From Opisthocomus hoazin (taxonomy: Eukaryota; Chordata; Aves; Opisthocomiformes; Opisthocomidae), in contig NC_134428.1 of assembly GCF_030867145.1 (NCBI RefSeq), forward strand, positions 20,935,537 to 20,999,536: a stretch of 64,000 bases of DNA. The letters are read 5' to 3'. Of the stretch, positions 14,401 through 26,100 are shown in pieces. Under the pieces are notes generated by a model. The model made no database searches. It was given only the letters and a program-made list of their open reading frames with translations, and was not told the origin of the DNA. The stretch's first letter is position 1, and every line of letters starts with the position of its first letter. A program made the position numbers and the translations under genes.

Positions 14401-15682
14401 CAGAAGGATCGCCTGAGCCAGTCCAAAGCTTCAAAGGCAAGACACTTTTGGGATATGATAATGTCAGTGAAACTCTTGTAGCCTTCCTTAGTTATTTTGC
14501 AATGGTGATACGTAATTTAAATTTCTTTTGTAACATCTGTGTTCATTTGAATCCAGATGATTAGAGTTAGTTCCAATAGGCAATTCAGACAGATGCTACT
14601 AGACTGTCAAGTTAAAAGTAACGAATCTGGAGAGGCACTGGTGCCGCAGCAGTGCCACTTTGCTTCATTAAGCAAAGGTGGTAAAATTTTGGGGTTCTTA
14701 GTGACCTGCTGTATTAGGCAGTCTTTAAATTAAGAAAGGCTCTTTAAATTAAAAAAAACCACCTCACTAAAACAGCTTTTTGATTACATCAGAGAAAGAT
14801 CTTTTTTCTTTTGTTCAAGTCAGTAGAAAGTACGTTCATGAGGGGGAAAAAAAGCTTGACTGCTAATAAATGCATCCCATGTGAATTACTGGGGAGGTTT
14901 AACAACCTCTTGCTGCCTCTGTAGGAGCTGGTGGAAAGGAGACGTACAATGATGGAAGAGTTCAGAAAGTACCGCAAGATGGCACAAGAGTTATACATGG
15001 AGCAGAGGAACGAGCGTTTAGAGCTTCGAGGAGGTAAGCCGCACACAGTACTTGTAAAGACTTGCTGCTAGGTAACTACTGCTTCTAACCAAATCGCTAC
15101 CCTGTCCTGGGGATTCATCCACTTCTCTCCCTCCATTTCCTGTCAAAGCTAGTCCCTTGTTCTCTGAAGGTTATTTATGCTTTTTGTCCTGAATCGCAAC
15201 AGATCTTGAGGTTTTTTGGTTTTGTGTGTGGTCTTTTTTTCTCTTTGAGGGATAGCTCAAATATTGCGGGCTGCCAGATTTCGGTATTTGTGTTTTACCT
15301 CACCTCTTTACCCTTCAAGGCAAGCATTGGCTGCACCTTGGGATAAGGCTGTAGAGATTTCGGTGTTGCATTTGACCAGAAAATCCACAGAAGCCCTGTG
15401 GTGGGAGACAGTAATGTTTTGGTAGTCACTTAATGAATTTAGCGTGTATTTATTATGATTTAAAGCACCAAATACCTCATTTCGCTGCTGGGTTAAGGAC
15501 TGTTTCTGCCAAGAGCAGGAAATCTTTCCATTGCTGCCTTGTTTGAGGTATTCATTGTTAATGTTTTCTCTATTCCAGGGGTAGACACAGATGAGCTGGA
15601 CAGCAATGTTGATGACTGGGAGGAGGAGACTGTTGAATTTTTTATCAATGAAGAAATTATTACCCTTGCAGAACCAGAGTAA
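3730..15682 (+). CDS. EIF3B: Eukaryotic translation initiation factor 3 subunit B, exons 2 to last
   Basis: EIF3B is a core scaffold of the eIF3 complex on the 40S ribosome in the cytoplasm; it contacts eIF3a, eIF3g, eIF3i and eIF3j. The coding exons read join(3730..3922, 5218..5337, 5428..5485, 6111..6239, 7270..7427, 8356..8487, 8592..8658, 9221..9267, 10067..10277, 10844..10916, 11393..11515, 12031..12109, 12958..13096, 13731..13856, 14359..14436, 14925..15033, 15579..15682). The lengths sum to 1946 bases, in phase, giving about 647 residues plus TAA at 15680-15682. This matches the human protein (about 814 residues) minus the roughly 167 residues upstream. The order is RRM, beta-propeller, then a charged C-terminal helix ending in an acidic tail. 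Every junction has GT-AG ends except the intron after 14436, whose donor is GC. The product agrees almost residue for residue with the mammalian protein as I remember it, so identification is secure. Confidence 0.97.
6111..13856 (+). CDS. EIF3B: EIF3B beta-propeller exons
   Basis: Eleven exons from 6111-6239 to 13731-13856 encode the WD40-like propeller, which is nine-bladed in solved eIF3b structures. Recognisable stretches include [89 protein letters not shown] and [15 protein letters not shown]. The surface contacts the 40S subunit and eIF3i. All exons are open and join in phase. The smallest are 47 bases (9221-9267) and 67 bases (8592-8658). No truncation or missing block was seen. Confidence 0.95.
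14359..15682 (+). CDS. EIF3B: EIF3B C-terminal helical exons
   Basis: Exons 14359-14436, 14925-15033 and 15579-15682 encode the basic helical segment ([20 protein letters not shown], then [20 protein letters not shown]) and the acidic end ([18 protein letters not shown]) before TAA. In eIF3b this region binds eIF3i and eIF3g. The junction after SKASK uses a GC donor (AAG|GCAAGA at 14434-14442) with a normal GTAG acceptor ending at 14924. Confidence 0.95.
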
Positions 15683-15684
15683 TT

Positions 15685-15721
15685 AATAAAGCTGTGGTAA
15701 GATAGCATACCTCTCAATAAA
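15685..15721 (+). terminator. EIF3B: EIF3B polyadenylation signals
   Basis: Two AATAAA hexamers follow the EIF3B stop closely, at 15685-15690 and 15716-15721. A T-rich stretch (ACTTTTTCTGTCAG) lies just after the second. Further AATAAA copies at 17390-17395, 18209-18214 and 19431-19436 leave room for longer 3' ends. Which are used cannot be told from sequence. Confidence 0.55.
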
Positions 15722-18700
15722 GAGAAACTTTTTCTGTCAGCTGTTGCTATAGATTCAATAATTTGCTTGAGAAAATTAGGTCCGTTTATTGTACGAGTGA
15801 ATGTGTTGTTCTCTGAATTGGTTTATGCTTTCTTTGTGGCTAGAGGGGACAAACAAAAGCTTTTTTAAAAATAATTTTAGTCAGATTTATGAGGTGTACT
15901 GAGCAGAATACCGTGTATGTCCAGTCTTGCCAGAATGATCAAATCCACAACAGAGTCAGGGTCAACTTCTAAACACAGTGTATTGCAGACTTTAAAAGTT
16001 GTGTCAGGACAAGGAATTGTAGTTAGTATGAGATAGAAATTTTGCCTATTGGAAGAATTGCACGTTAGTTCAAGGCTGGAGAGAGATTAAGTATTGTACT
16101 AAAGATTGTAAAGCAACTGCTATGGGCTGATAAAACTTTGAGTAGATGTTTAAACATCTACATGAACTCTGCTATCATTTTCTAGAGATGTTGGGTAGAA
16201 TTCAGGTAGTAGCAGACTCTTGTGTACTAACTGTCACTGCTTGTTGCTTGAAAGCTTTTATTTAATCCAGTGTTTTTCCCAATTCTTTTTTGTGAATTTA
16301 TATATTTGTATGTTGAAAATAGAGGCTACTTTCAGCCCCTGTTGTAGGAATTGTCCTTTAGGGAGGTTGACATTGTTGTATTGAGGAGGGAAGAGATATT
16401 TTGATGGTGAATGCACTCACAAAGGACCTAAAACCTGGAATGGGTTCCTGCTCTGGCATGTTTAGGACTTGCCTTAAGGAAGAGGAGGGTGACACTGGGA
16501 GTACGCCTTTTGCAGCTGTAAGTCACCCTACAGCTCTTTAGCCTCCAGATACCTAAGGAGCTCAAGTAAAATATGAGCAGTACACCTCTTGGACCTGTAG
16601 AAAAATTAACAGCTTTGATACTTTTGGATATATCTGGATCTGGCTTATCTGTGTCCCATACATGGGAGATCCTGTTATGGAAAGAAGAGGGAGAGAAGCT
16701 GCTTAGTGTATGGATTTAAACAAAACATCAGTTTAAAGAACAGGTGATGCACAAATGCTTATGTAGCCTTTCACCAGCTAGCATCTGTGGTAAGGTTGCG
16801 CTGTTTGTATAAAAGCATAGTAAGTAATTCATCTCTTTTTTTCTTTTCTGCAGCGCCACGGTATCTTGTGCTGGAAAGAAGTTCGTTTGTTTTCAGAAAG
16901 TCTACATCAACTTTGGAATTTTTAATCCATATTCTTGCACTCTGGAAGGGTGGATGCACCAGATTTTCTCCATTCTGACACATTGTAGTGCCTTTAAGTC
17001 TTGCTGCCTGCTGCAGTGAGATACTGGAAAGGCGCTGCTTTTAAATTTTTTTTTTTTAAGGGTTTGATTTTCTTTTCCCCCCCTTTTTAAATCCACTACT
17101 ACCAGTATTTACTTCCCCGTGCAGTACTTGCCAACTGGCAGTTTTTGACTGTTGCCAGTAAGGTGAGATTCATCAGTGCACCTCTGTCTTACACACATGC
17201 ACAATGTTTCTGTTTCAGGACTCTTTCAATGTCCCGAGTGCATGGACAGGTGTTCATTTTGTTTGGGGAAAAGTCAACAGAACCATTTTTCGTATGATGT
17301 GTTTTAGTGTGCTGAAGCAGCACTACAGTGGGCTATATCCTCCTCCTTTCAGATTGTGAAAGGATGTCTCCCTCGGAGCTGAATATGGAAATAAAAGCAG
17401 ACCTATACTAAAACCAGGCTGGCTACGTGTTGTTTGTACAGAATCTTTCCCTAAATTATGAAAGTCAAACGTACCCAGGATAATAAGGGTATTTGCTGTA
17501 TTGACTATATGGTTGCTTTGGACTTTTTTTTAATCTCAGTTTCTCATGGCTCTTCTGGTTTTGTGTTGTGGTTTGTTTTTTACAATATCTCATTAATCTG
17601 ACAGGCAGACCTGTTCACTGCAAACTTTCAGAGAGGTGCTCTGTATACACGTCTTATGCTCTCTGTTACAGTACCTAATTTAATTTCTAAAGCCCTCTGT
17701 GCTCAGAGGGGAAAAGTGTACTTAAAGCTGGTGGAGCAACTTCTCTGTATTTGAGCAGGAAATCTTTTCTGGATATTGTCAGAGCGGTGAGAGAGACTGG
17801 CCTGCTGCCTTCCTTTGAGGGGTGGAAGAGAACGAGGACGTTCCTGTCTCCTCTCCAGGACTGGCCAGTGAAATTGCTAATGTGAGCCGACTTGACTCAT
17901 TCTTTTTAAACCCTGAGCTCACTTACCTAGCAGTGTCTGACAGATCCAAAGTGGAAAGCAGAAAGTACCCTTTGGGTAAAGGGTAGCCCCACTGAGCTGG
18001 AGGCAGCCAAGGGACAGTAATGTTTGTAGCACTCGCTTTTCTTTGTCCCAAGGTGAACTTGCTGTGATAGCAGATGCACGAACCCCTCAATTAATTCCAG
18101 TGTTTCCTTCGCCAGGAAGACTGCAGAATGATTGTTCCCTAATGATGGTATTGACTTAGTTTCAGTAGTTCACTATTAAGCCAGCAGGTGGGTTTTTTCC
18201 ACAAGTCTAATAAAGTTTCCCAGTTCTCTGCATTTACTCATTCATAATCCGTATATGCAGACATATAGGTGATTAAAGTTTTGTCCACAGTATTTACCAA
18301 GCTCATCTCTCAACCAGACTGGAAAAAAATAGCTGCTTTCTGGCAAAACAATGCAGAAAAACTTCTAGCACATCAAAGTTCTCCAGTAATGGCTCAGGAG
18401 TTCCATAGCAGGAATCATTTTATTTACCCTTTAGTTGTGAATAGCTGACTTCTCAACCATTTTTTAAGTTAAAAATTGAGTTGAAAGGCTTTTTTTCCCC
18501 TGTGTCCATATAATGAAGTTTTAATAGGCTACTATGTTCTATTCCTGGCAATTTTCAAAGTAAAGAAATGTAATGCCAATGTTAAATGAATTAACTTCTC
18601 TTCTAAGATGCTTCGCTGAAGTGTGGATCATCAGTGAGGGGAAAAAAAAAAAACGGAACAAAAAAAACCCACAAAAAAACCCCATGCAAAACTTGATGCT

Positions 18701-20178
18701 GCTGTAGGAGCTGTGGAAGCTGACAACGTGTTGTCCTGACCAGCAGTTAAGGCCACTTCTCCTCTGTTACGCTGCCATTTCTGACACTGCTCCCTCCAAC
18801 TACTGTGTCTTTTCTGTCGCTTTTCCTACTTCAAATGCTTTTTTGCAAGGTACATCCTACAGAAATTGCTTTATGGGTATTTGGTAAACCAGTCTATTTG
18901 GCATATCTTGGAACAACACGAGGAGTTGTAGAACAGAGGACAGATATTGCTGGACTGAATCCATCTTGGTTTGTATCTTCAGGTACTCTCTGCTGCTGTT
19001 GTTCAGCCTGTGGGCCTTGCAGGGGCTGCTCAAAGGGTGGTCAAAGCAGAAGCAGGTTTGCAGGTACTGTGGGGAGATGTGTGCGTGGGGAAGAAGGCTT
19101 CCAACGGCAGCTGCTCCTCCACTGAATGCCTTCAAGGGTCCAGAATGGGGCAGGGGGAGGGAAACAAACCTTAAGCATTAAGTAGGGTAGTGTCTCTCAT
19201 TGTGTTTGTTGAAGAATTGTCTTCAGTGTTCTTAAAATAGCAAGATTAACTGAAACAGTTCATATAATCCTGGGCTAGTCTTCACTTTCGTGGTCTTTAT
19301 TTTGAATTTGTAATAAATCAACATTCTCATGACCTTTTAACTACCTACAGTCCTTAATGCAAACTTCATAGAGCAAGATCTGTTCACTTGCTATATAGTG
19401 TTTTAACTTCTTAAATTCTAATATTTTTTTAATAAAGTGTTACTGTAACCTTTGTGAACTTTGACTCATTTACTGTCAATAAATAATGAAGACAAAAGGT
19501 GATCTTCTTGTGGTTTTTTTTTTTTCAATAGGTGGTTGTAACGAATGGACTGACAATAAAAATGCTGAAGGATTGCCTTCCCGAACGTAAGAGTCACGAA
19601 ATGCCACTGTGCGTGAAGTGACGAGACCATGGAAGTCTGCACTTCACTTAGGCAGATGCCACGCTGCTTCCCGACTCTCTCGATGGCTGTTGTCAGTTCT
19701 GGTGCAAGACTGGAGGGGCCGAGGTGCTGCTTGGTCAGCTGCTGGTGGAGCCGTGGCCCCATCTGCCTGGTTGTGCTGCGTGCTTGATCGTAGAGGAAGG
19801 AGAAATCTGGCATCCTAGAGGGCAGAAGATGAAGGCTGTGGCCTGCTCACCAAGGCGTGTGCGGATGGGTTTGTACGTAAAGAACTAATTTGGGCTTGCA
19901 GGTGGATTATTCTCATCCTGATGCCTTTCACCATGTCCCATGTGAGGGGCAGGGGTGGCACAATGCTGCTTGCAATAGCAGGGAGCTGCTGCAGCCCCTT
20001 CCTACCCTGGGGCTTGGTGTTCCACCACTGCCTCTCCTGCTGTCCCTGCAGCCATCTCCCACCTGGGGAGCGCAGAGAGAGGTGTTGCCTCTCCCTTCCT
20101 TCCCTGGGGTGACGACTGCTGCTGCCTCTGAACCGTGCAGTCTCCCGCCTGTGCAGTCTCCTGAAGGGCTCCAGCTCG
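15722..20178. other. Intergenic DNA between EIF3B and the kinesin gene
   Basis: This may include a long alternative EIF3B 3'UTR and the upstream control region of the kinesin gene. No convincing exon was found. The short open frames at 18805-19181 and 19609-19818 lack splice context or family resemblance. There is an A-rich tract at 18641-18680. Base composition becomes GC-richer from about 19600 toward the kinesin first exon, but it does not form a clear CpG island. Confidence 0.6.
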
Positions 20179-23100
20179 ATGGGCGAATCACCCAGCCCTG
20201 AGCTGGCATCATCTCGCAGCTCGGCCATGAAGGAGCAGCAGCTCATGGTGAGTCCACTCGCTTAGGGGAGGACGTGGGATGGGGAGGAGCAGCTGGGTTG
20301 TACCCAGCCCGGGCATCCTTCCTGTCATGTTTGCCAGCTGTCTTCTGGTGTTCCCGGCCTCTGTGGCCCAACCGGAGGAAAAAACCCCAGACTTGCTCTC
20401 TTTGTGCAAAGCTCTGTGTGATTTAAAGGAAAAGCTGGGTAGAAGTATCCTGCAGAGGAGAAAACTGTGTAGTAGGGGAGGTGAGTCTGGGTAACCTGGC
20501 AGGTGGTGGTTAGTCCTTGAGCAGTGATTCTCAGCGTGCCCACCTCTTTGGGATCTGTTTGAGTGACGGATTCATAACAAGCAGCTAAAAGCAGCTGGGA
20601 TTATAGTCCTGTCTGAGTCCCCACCGTTGCTCCAGGACCTTGGCATCTCTGTGTTGATCAGAGTAAGAGGAGTGCTTTGCAAATGTAATCCTTTCCCAAG
20701 TTTCAACTTTCAACCCTGTGGTTCTCTAACATTAAACTGAAGCACTGCCCTCACATTGCGTGGAAACGACTGAGGCAGATGCAGAAACCTCTGCTCAAAG
20801 TGGAATCGCTTAAAGTCAGTAATATCCAGAATATCTTGCATTCCTCTCTAATGCAAGAAAAAGCTTTAGCGCTTTGCGTGACCCATCTCCATATGCTGCG
20901 CATTTGGGTTTGTGTTCTTACCCTCAGTGGCTACGGCTACCAAGTACAGTGATTAACCGGACTATTCCAGAGGTTACGGCAGTCCAAGAGAGAAACTTCC
21001 ACTACTCCCTCCTACTCCTGCAGGATTTGGGATTATGGTGTGCAAGATCACATTTTCAAACACTTGTAAGATGAGTTAAGCCTATGGGAATGAGATGCTC
21101 GTGATGGTGTCACTCAGACTTGTTTAGGGAGATGATGAAGCTAAGTTAATTGTTGCGTTCTTGTGAATATTAAAAGCTATCCAAAGCCAAGGAGCTCTCC
21201 TTGTACTCTGAGATATTCCCAGTGAAGAAATGTTCCTTTGCTGTTGCTGGAATGACTCAAAAACATCTACTACGGTGCTCAAGATTGGGAGCTGTTCATG
21301 AAACCCTCATTAAAGTGCCAGGTAGCTTGACTTGTTATTGTGGAAATAAATCTGGTTCCTATAGAAACCAGGTGCCTGTGACTGGTGGGGCCGTGGAGCA
21401 AGCCTGTTTCAATAATTGCACGCCCTCCTGATGAGGCATCATCACTTATGTGCATTATGCAGTATTTTACCAGCATCAGCTCTTCTGTCAGGAGCTGCTA
21501 AGGGGATGCTGCTGTATTGTGTGAAAGGGAAAACAGCTACGGGGAGGTGAAAATAGACTTTTGCAAATCTCTGTTATTAGCTGAGATGCCAGGGGAAGCT
21601 TTTCAGTGGGATTTTGAATTGGTGGTCTTCTCTGGAGACCCTCCACTGGGCGCACAGGTTTGGGATCTGGGACTGTGCGACTTGCCCACAGCCGTGGGGA
21701 GTCAGGGCCAGAGCAGGACCCCAGCTTCAGGGAGCCCCATTAATCCCACAACCGATCCATGACACCACACTTTATTGCTTCACCTATAGGTTAAACAGAC
21801 TGAAATATAGGTGCTCTTGTACTTTATTAATACTAACATGTGTAGCCTGGGTGTTTTAAATCTTTGAGGCAAATTATCGTCTGTATTTCAAAATGGAGCA
21901 CTATGTTTCTCACTGACTGAGTCGTGGCACAGGGCACTGGCAGTTAATTGCTACTCTATAATCACTCCAGTCCTCTGATGAGTTCCAGCTTCCAAGGAAC
22001 CCCGTGGGACCTGCACGGATCAGGGCCAACTTGCTCTGATCTGGTTGAACAGGCGCAAAATGATTGCTACCTGGGATTAAACGAAATGGGTACTTAGCGA
22101 AATGCAATTCCCTTTCTTTGTCACAGATCACTTTAATCAGTGTTTTGGGGCCACCAGGGGAATCTGTAAGCATGCTCAGCTCTAGGGCTGTTGGTACCAT
22201 GGTCCCACATCTCCGAAGGTTCCCGCTGGCAGCAGCAATGACGCGGCTGCATTCATTCTGCCGCCTTCTCCATCAATCAGGGGGAGTCTTGCTGTGTTAG
22301 AGAGAGGAAGAATTTGTCAAGATAAAAGTGCAAATCCATAGGAGAATTAACTGGTTTAAACTTTACAAACTTCCTTAAACTGTGCAGGCCCTAAGCTTAA
22401 GGTTTAACATTGATCAGCAGAAGGGATGCAGCGAGAAGCTGTAGATATCGCTGGTGCGTGCACAGAGCTGAGCCCCGCTGCAGGTAAGTCTGGGTGGCCC
22501 GGCACTCGTGAGCCAGGTGTGTGTGCTGTGTGTGCAGGTGGCCCTCCGCATCCGTCCCATCAGCCAGGCAGAAGTGGAGGAGGGAGCTGCCCTCGTCGCC
22601 CGCAGCGTGGGTCAGCAGGTGAGCTGGGGGGGCTTGTGCCTGGGCCACGGGGACCGGGGGTCTGCCAGGTGCCACCATGAGACTGCCTCTCCTGGTTCAC
22701 GTGCAGAGCTTGCTGCCAAATCCTGCAGAACTCCCGGCCTTGCTGTGGCACAGCAGGGATGCGGCTTCCCATGCAAATCACACTTCTTTCCTCCAGTTCG
22801 GCATCTTTCACCTCTTGCTCCCCTTTTAAAGAGGCAGAGATTGCAGGAGGTCCCCACCTACCTTTTCCACATCGCTACATCTATTTACATATTTTTATTG
22901 TGCCCTTATTTACCTTCTTTTCCAATGTAAATCCCATGATTTTCTGTCGTATTTCAGCTGATCTTTCTCTGAACCCTTTCTGAATGCATACTAATTCTGT
23001 GATACACCTTGTCTCTTGTCTCCACGCAGCAGTCAAATGATAGCAGCCCTCAGAAGCAAAGAGAGCATGAGTCTCTCTCTCCTTTTTATGGATTATCTTA

Positions 23101-26100
23101 CAAATGCAATTTTTGTTTAGCACCTTACTCGTGAAACAGCCTTTTTTTTAATTAATTTTTTAAAGCAGCTATTGACCTCACAAAGATATCGGCTTTATTT
23201 TTATACAGCTTATTCAGACTTGCATCATCTGCCCTGAGATCTATTTTCTCTAATGGAAACCTGGGAAGGAAATGTGCATTACATTAGTCTGAGTAACTCC
23301 TATCTATGAGAGTGAATTTCTCTTAATAATGCAAATAGCTGTAATTATGAAAGCAAATTAATTGACTGGGCAGTTGAAGTACTTAGATTTCTTGCTGTAT
23401 TTTGATTTACATCATGTTCCCTGCTATTTTTACTCCCAGCCTAACTCATTTAGAGCTGCTTCTGTCTGCTTATTAAGTCTAACTCAAAATTGACTCTTAG
23501 TGTCTTGTTATGTTTTAATGCTTCCGTGCAACAGCAGAAGATTTATGCTTTTAGAATACTGCTGGTTAGACAAGGTGTTAGCCCCAGACTGGAAGAGAAG
23601 GACTCTTGTGCCCGCGTGGAAACACTGTAAGCAAAATTTGGATGTTACAAGGACCCTTATAATAAAAGGGGTCTGAAAGTGTTACAGACACAGTTTCTAA
23701 AGGAAACGTGCTGACCTCATTCTCCAAGCTCTGCTCTTGGCTGTCACACTCGCATGTGCACGTGATTACGTCTCAGCCCATCTTCTGCGGGCAAATGCTG
23801 TTGCCGAGGCTAAACCAGGAGTTCCCTTCGGAGTTTGTTCTTGGGTTGCTTCGGGTCTTAAGGCCTGAGCTGGACCAGTGAAAACTAAAGAACTGGAAAA
23901 AAAAAAAAAAAAGTCACTCTGGTAATTGAAAACTTTCAGATCAGAATTAGAGATACTCATTAGAGACTTGGAACTTAGCAGGAAATGCAAAAGGAAAAGA
24001 AAAAACAAAGTCTTGACATTTCCTGAACACCCATGGACACATCTCCTAGACACTTGTCTCTCTCCCATGCCTGGGACACCAGTGCAGTTACTCTGTAGGT
24101 CAAGCAGTGGTTGATCTGTGCTCTAATTGCTTATCTAACAACCTGTGTGCCTGAGAGGGAGTGAAAGCTGCGCTGGAGCAGGAGGCCCAGGGTTCTCTGT
24201 CCCTTCCCTTGAGGCTTGAGCATCTTGTGAGCCGTTTCAGTGGAGGAGAAAGAATACCATTCTCCACAGTAATTATATAGATTTAAATAATAATTATTAT
24301 TTAAATAATAATTTAAATTATTAAAATAGATAAAATAGGGATTTGATAGATAAAATAGATCCTAAGGGACTGAAAAGAAACAGAACCAGTTCAGTAACCT
24401 GCTGCAACTCCTCTCCCACCTTTGTTTTTTCCTTAACAAAAGCCGGAAATGGAACGACGTTTCTGTCCTTAAGCGATGCAGATATTTCTATCAGTCCTTC
24501 TGCAGCCAAGGCTTTGGAAGATGACTTTGGGCACTTTTACTCCTGAGGAACTTAACTATTTTCTTTCACAGCTCCTCTGTCTGAATCTTGGCTGAAAACC
24601 GAGGTAAGAGGTCCTGACTCCCCGCTTGCATGGGGGTTGGTCGGGTATCATGTCCATGCAACCACCGCTATTACCCGATGCCAGCGACTGTTTGACTGCA
24701 CAACGGACCTTCAAAGCATTTTGCAGCAGCTACTGGTTCTCCAAATTACAGAAACTGCAACATCGGTTACAAAACAAAGCTTGTCGGCCTCCGCATTGTG
24801 CACATATGCGTGTTTTCCACGCAAAGCTGTAGTGCGATGGTCCTTTGGCCAAGAGATGCGACAGTGATAGTGCCATAAGAAATCCCAACAGGCTGTTGAC
24901 CAAGCCCAGACATAACGGTGGTTCTTCTGACTTTATTTTATGATAGACGGTGGTCCTGATGGATCCAAGTGAAGATCCAGATGATGTCTTGCGAGCTAAC
25001 AGATCCCGAGAAAAAACGTTTGTATTTGACATGGTTTTTGATCACAGAGCAACCCAGGTAACATCCTTCCCCCCCCCCCTTTTTTTTTTAACCAAAATGC
25101 TCAACATTAGAATTGTTTTCCTTGCTTAGATGGATGTTTTTAGCAGGTGAGTAGAACTGCACATCCCAGAGGCCATGTGTCATCCAGCTAAAAGGTGATG
25201 ACGCTGAAGGTGAGAGGACTGTGCGGGTTTTCCTGTTGTCAGAGAAGCGGGGAGATGGGCAGCATTCCGTCCGCCTCTCCCTCCCGCATCGGGACTCCCC
25301 AGGTGCAACACACCTGAGCACAGATGAAGAGCTTTCTCTCCCGAGGTCTCCGGTGAATGAGATCATTGTCACGTTGCTTGGCTCCATTGCTCGCGCACGC
25401 CTTCCCTGGGCCTCTTTTGTTTTACCAGCTCAGGAGCTGAGCTCTAGTGCCCTTACTGAGCTGTGTTGTGCAGACAGACGAGGCGCGGTATGAGGATTTC
25501 ATCAGCACCTGCGTTTTGTGATCCCCATGGTGTGACTGCAGCCTTGCTGCTTACAGGCAATTCGGTCATCTGTGTTCTCTTTCACATGAAGCTCCAGTGT
25601 AGCACCCTTGGATACTACCTAAGACCATTTTGGAGGCCCTTCTCAATAAAGGATAAGGTCAGGGAGAGAATTTACTCCCTTCTTCAGCAGATGCAAAGAA
25701 AAAGCAAAGCATTCCATGTTCAGAGTCCAAGAAAATAATCAAATTTAAGGACATTTATTTTAGTAAGCTCCTGCATCTTGCCTGCCTTTAGAAAATTCAA
25801 CAAACCTCTGTGCTTTTCTGCTCATTTTGATGATGTGTCAAAATTCAAATAGTTCACAAATTATTCCAAAGCCCAGGAATTTTGTAAAGCATAGTGAGAA
25901 AATCATGGGGAATGCAATTAAGTATAGATTGTTTGGACAGCTGTTACGCCTGACCATAAGTTTATGCTTTTTTGACTGAATTAGGAGGAAGTCTATGTAT
26001 CCACGGCCAAAAGCCTGATAGGAGGAGTCATTTCTGGCTACAACGCAACCATTTTTGCATACGGTCCAACAGGTAAAGTAGTCCCTGTAGCTGTACTGCT

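Noticed and set aside
22426-22483. ATG at 22426 with a GTAAGT donor as the kinesin first exon
   Set aside because: Its 58 bases leave one carried base, which puts exon 22538 out of the conserved frame. The 20179-20247 exon joins in phase and matches the KIF19 start.
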